7,979 nucleotides of DNA. Origin: Acidobacteriaceae bacterium. Its GTDB lineage: Bacteria; Acidobacteriota; Terriglobia; Terriglobales; Acidobacteriaceae. Each line of letters begins with the position of its first letter. Position 1 is the first letter of the stretch. The notes below the pieces were generated by a model. It did not search any database. It had not been told where the DNA came from and worked only from the letters and a program-made list of their open reading frames with translations. The DNA lies in contig JASHYS010000312.1 in assembly GCA_030042915.1 (NCBI GenBank), positions 1-7,979 on the forward strand, written 5' to 3'. A program made the position numbers and the translations under genes. Shown here one piece after another: positions 5,688-7,979 of the stretch.

Positions 5688-6325
5688 CGTGTACCTCTCA
5701 ACTCCCCGCGCACTCGACCCAGTGCGCGTGAAAGGTGTGCCTTTACCGTGCCCTCGCTCAATCCTGTTGCTTCAGCAATCTCGCTCAACTCCCGCTCTTC
5801 AACGTAGCGCAGCAGGAACACCGTACGCTGCCGCTCGCTCAGATTTCCCACTGCCTTCCAAACCTGCGCCACCTGCTCCCTTGCCAACAGCTGTTGTTCC
5901 ACGGTGCGCTCGCCGTTGGGCAGCCATTCGCTGGCTTCGTCGAGATCCACCGCGTTGGTCCGCGTCTGCCTCCAGAACTGCATCCGGCGGTTACGCCAGT
6001 AGTCCTTCTGCAGATTGATGGCAATCCGCATCAGCCAGGTCATTGCCGTCGAGTCGCCGCGAAAATGCTGCCAGTTGCGGTGCGCCTTCAAAAAGCATTC
6101 CTGCGTCAGTGTTTCTGCCAGATCCACATCGCGCAGCGAGGCCAATAGAAAGCGGAAAATCTGCGGCCGGTGGCTCTCGACGATGCGGGCAAACTCCTGC
6201 GCAGCGGCGGCGCTGGCCGTTTCGACGGTCAGCGGCTTGACTGCTGTGCTGGCTGCCATCACCTTGGTAGACGCCTCGTTACGGCGCAAGTTTACAGCCC
6301 CTCCGCATTCATTTTCGCGCCACAT
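5684..6325 (-). CDS. ECF-family RNA polymerase sigma factor (RpoE-like)
   Basis: An extracytoplasmic-function sigma factor of up to 213 aa that directs RNA polymerase to stress-type promoters. Region 2 spans about residues 45-115: FARIVESHRPQIFRFLLASL, then DVDLAETLTQECFLKAHRNW, then STAMTWLMRIAINLQKDYWR, the -10 recognition and core-binding part. A variable linker (116-150) follows. Region 4 spans about 155-210, with LSERQRTVFLLRYVEERELS and a helix-turn-helix IAEATGLSEGTVKAHLSRAL that contacts the -35. Regions 1 and 3 are absent, as usual for ECF. The start is uncertain: ATG 6325 is the longest. TTG 6289 has a strong GGAGGGG eight bases upstream. ATG 6259 gives the usual ECF length but only a tight AAGG. 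The first 22 residues look non-conserved. It is first in an operon with the overlapping anti-sigma-like gene and the Spy-like gene. Autoregulation is likely by family custom, but I could not locate an ECF promoter. Confidence 0.95.
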   Translation of the reverse strand: MWRENECGGAVNLRRNEASTKVMAASTAVKPLTVETASAAAAQEFARIVESHRPQIFRFLLASLRDVDLAETLTQECFLKAHRNWQHFRGDSTAMTWLMRIAINLQKDYWRNRRMQFWRQTRTNAVDLDEASEWLPNGERTVEQQLLAREQVAQVWKAVGNLSERQRTVFLLRYVEERELSEIAEATGLSEGTVKAHLSRALGRVRGELRGTR

Positions 6326-6642
6326 CAGCTCAGTGTAAGCGGTGGCGTCAACCGGTTCGAATCAGGCCTATTTTCTGAAGCATTTGCCACACCAATTGCC
6401 GCTTCCAGCCCGAGAATTACCGGCGGCGCCTTCGCGGCAGTGGTCTCGTTAAGAACGATATAATGTGCTGGCTGCGGCCGCTGGCGCGAAAGCGCTGGCA
6501 AGACGGGCCAAACACAATACCCCCTGTCTGACTGCACGCCGCCGCGACGGTTAGTTACAGCCGTTTGCACGTTAGTAATAGTGCCTCCGTATCGATTCGG
6601 AGCTTGCACTCTTTTTAGCACCCACGCGAAATGGAGCTTGCC
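6326..6642. other. Divergent intergenic region (sigma gene / Gfo-Idh gene)
   Basis: A 317-base spacer between two divergently transcribed genes, which must hold both promoters. A perfect TATAAT at 6459-6464 (plus strand) is present, but no recognisable -35 lies 16-18 bases upstream. The stretch 6465-6500 contains GC-rich repeats of GCTGGC and a GCGC-GAAA-GCGC mini-hairpin. A terminator/attenuator-like fold lies at 6565-6616. A GTG-initiated 98-codon frame on the minus strand (6621 to 6325) spans the region but lacks any recognisable domain or ribosome binding site; I treat it as non-coding. Confidence 0.5.
6580..6616 (+). terminator. Terminator/attenuator-like hairpin before the Gfo/Idh gene
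   Basis: AGTGC (6580-6584) pairs with GCACT (6606-6610), and CTCCG (6585-6589) with CGGAG (6598-6602), giving ten base pairs with an 8-base loop and a 3-base bulge CTT. CTTTTT follows (6611-6616). It ends 26 bases before ATG 6643. An upstream GCAC (6567-6570) can pair instead with GTGC (6581-6584), which would break the stem. This is the logic of an attenuator leader, but it could also simply insulate the gene from upstream transcription. Confidence 0.4.
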
Positions 6643-7968
6643 ATGATTTCAAGGCGATCCTTTGTCAACGGCCTGGCGGCTGGCGTAGCCGGCTCGGCTT
6701 TGGCTTCCACCGCAAAAAGCTACGCGCAGATTCTCGGCGCCAACGACCGGCTGAACTTCGCCATTCACGGCAACGGTGTGAACGGCCGCGCCGGCGCACA
6801 CCTGGCGTCGTTGCTTGCCAATAGCAAAACCGCCCGCGTGGCTTATGTGTGCGATGTCGATTCCGGCATGCTCGCCAAATTTGCTGCCAAGGCCGAGCAG
6901 AAGCTTGGCTACGCACCCAAAGCCGAAGGCGATTTTCGCCACATCCTGGAGTCGAAGGAAGTGGACGCCATTACCGTGGCCACGCCCGACCATTGGCACA
7001 CTCCCATGGCCGTTCTCGGCCTCAAGGCGGGCAAGCACGTTTATGTCGAAAAGCCGTCCAGCCAGAATCCGCGCGAGGGCGAGCTGCTGGTGGCGGCGCA
7101 AAAAAAATACGGCAAGCTGGTGCAGGTGGGAGATCAGCAACGCTCCTCGGCTTACACCATTCAGATGATCAAGAAGATTCACGACGGCTTCATCGGCGAC
7201 GTCTACATGGCCAAGGCCTGGTACGCGAACACGCGCGGTTCGACGATGTACGGCAAGCCCGGTCCCGCACCCGCCGCGCTCAACTGGGATTTGTGGCAAG
7301 GACCTGCGCCGCGCAGCGATTACCGCGAAAACATTCATCCCTACAACTGGCACTGGCTGCGCCGCTACGGCACCGGTGAAACTCTGAACAACGGCACTCA
7401 CGAAATCGACGTCTGCCGCTGGGCACTGCAGGCCGAATATCCGCACGCCGTCACTGCCTCCGGCGGGCGTTATCAGGACAAGGATGATTGGGAGTTCTAC
7501 GATACGCTGATTACCAACTTCGAGTATCCCGACAAGCTCATCTCGTGGGAAGGACGCAGCCGCCAGGGCATGCGCCTTTACGATCGCGACCGCGGGTCGG
7601 TGATCATGGGCACCAAGGGTTCCGTGGTCATCGACCGCGGTGGTTACGACGTCTTCGACTGGAAGGGCAAACAGACGGACTCCTATCGCAGCGGCCATGA
7701 AACTGCCACGACAGACACCGTTGGCGCCGACACGATGACCGACGCCCACTTTGCCAACTTCATCGCCGCCATTCATGGCAAGGAAGAACTCAACTCGCCC
7801 ATCCCCGTCGCCAATGTCACCGTGACCATGCTTCTGCTTTCGAACATTGCGTGGTTCGTCAACCGCATGCTGCGCATCGATCCGCAAACCGCGCACATCG
7901 TCGACGACTCTGAAGCCATGAAGTACTGGTCGCGCAGCTACGAGAAAGGCTGGGAAGTGACCGTTTGA
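6643..7968 (+). CDS. Tat-exported Gfo/Idh/MocA family oxidoreductase
   Basis: A 441-aa protein of the glucose-fructose/inositol dehydrogenase family, NAD(P)-dependent enzymes acting on sugars or cyclitols. The twin-arginine signal MISRRSFVNGLAAGVAGSAL (residues 1-20) is followed by a hydrophobic stretch ending near SYAQ (29), so export through Tat, probably folded with its cofactor, is likely. The Rossmann half (about 37-155) has GNGVNG (43-48) and the acidic CDVD (70-73) after strand 2. TVATPDHWHTPMA (111-123) and VEKPSSQNP (135-143) follow, the EKP motif that supplies the catalytic lysine K137. The C-terminal beta-sheet domain carries GETLNNGTHEIDVCRW (245-260), with H253 and D256 at the usual active-site position, and ends YEKGWEV. 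ATG 6643 is chosen over ATG 6631 because GGAG lies six bases upstream of it, and the Tat motif then sits at the extreme N-terminus. The substrate is not predictable; secreted relatives include GH109-type NAD-dependent glycosidases, so hydrolase activity is an alternative. Confidence 0.94.
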   Translation: MISRRSFVNGLAAGVAGSALASTAKSYAQILGANDRLNFAIHGNGVNGRAGAHLASLLANSKTARVAYVCDVDSGMLAKFAAKAEQKLGYAPKAEGDFRHILESKEVDAITVATPDHWHTPMAVLGLKAGKHVYVEKPSSQNPREGELLVAAQKKYGKLVQVGDQQRSSAYTIQMIKKIHDGFIGDVYMAKAWYANTRGSTMYGKPGPAPAALNWDLWQGPAPRSDYRENIHPYNWHWLRRYGTGETLNNGTHEIDVCRWALQAEYPHAVTASGGRYQDKDDWEFYDTLITNFEYPDKLISWEGRSRQGMRLYDRDRGSVIMGTKGSVVIDRGGYDVFDWKGKQTDSYRSGHETATTDTVGADTMTDAHFANFIAAIHGKEELNSPIPVANVTVTMLLLSNIAWFVNRMLRIDPQTAHIVDDSEAMKYWSRSYEKGWEVTV

Positions 7969-7979
7969 GAGATGCAAGA

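Noticed and set aside
6330..6372. tRNA-like pieces: AGCTCAGTG-type D-arm sequence on the plus strand and GGTTCGAATC (6354-6363), a T-loop consensus.
   Set aside because: Only three of five T-stem pairs form, the two pieces are too close together for an anticodon arm, and no acceptor stem pairs. It is chance similarity or, at most, a very decayed remnant.
6459..6464. Perfect TATAAT as a promoter of the Gfo/Idh gene.
   Set aside because: No -35-like hexamer occurs at 16-18 bases upstream, and there is no extended -10 TG, so it is noted only within the intergenic entry.
6325..6621. 98-codon minus-strand frame directly before the sigma gene, with a TGATG junction.
   Set aside because: GTG start without a Shine-Dalgarno, no domain, no hydrophobic segment, and it fills a divergent promoter region. 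Conservation of this frame in relatives would change my view.
6649..7977. 442-codon open frame on the minus strand opposite the Gfo/Idh gene.
   Set aside because: It is a full-length shadow of a gene with clear family motifs. The translated product shows no domain.

Overview
The window reads as chromosomal DNA from a high-GC Gram-negative bacterium, most likely an acidobacterium of the Terriglobia type. This is inferred from the mix of gene families: a PknB-type Ser/Thr kinase, an ECF sigma factor cotranscribed with a one-TM partner and a Spy/CpxP-like protein, a sodium:solute symporter with a small two-TM companion, and a Tat-exported Gfo/Idh/MocA oxidoreductase. No 16S gene or other phylogenetic marker is present. 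I see no insertion sequence, prophage, CRISPR array, rRNA or functional tRNA.

Layout, left to right. Bases 1-310 (minus) hold the N-lobe of a Ser/Thr protein kinase that runs off the left edge. A 170-bp divergent spacer with two clean palindromes follows, one of them overlapping the likely start codon of the next gene. Bases 481-1989 (plus) encode an exported protein with a helical-repeat-like segment and two pepsin/retropepsin-like half-domains whose DTG motifs are altered. It converges on a minus-strand pair, and a bidirectional terminator-like inverted repeat lies in the gap. That pair is an SSS-family sodium:solute symporter (start near 4176) followed 12 bases later by a 91-aa two-TM protein.

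Upstream of the symporter is a 248-bp gap with three consecutive perfect or near-perfect hairpins. The one at 4296-4331 is a textbook intrinsic terminator for the next minus-strand operon. That operon runs from about 6325 to 4428: ECF sigma factor, then a one-TM putative anti-sigma partner starting on an ATGA overlap, then after 84 bp a secreted Spy/CpxP/ZraP-like LTxxQ protein. By organisation it resembles sigma/anti-sigma/periplasmic-sensor systems such as CnrH-CnrY-CnrX, and it is the most interesting unit in the window. A 317-bp divergent region with an attenuator-like fold then leads to a Tat-signal Gfo/Idh/MocA oxidoreductase (6643-7968, plus).

In functional terms the window combines envelope-stress or metal sensing (sigma operon), solute uptake (symporter pair), sugar-type redox chemistry outside the cytoplasm (Gfo/Idh) and signalling (kinase). 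Only the sigma operon and the symporter pair look like co-transcribed units. Links between the other neighbours are not shown by the sequence.
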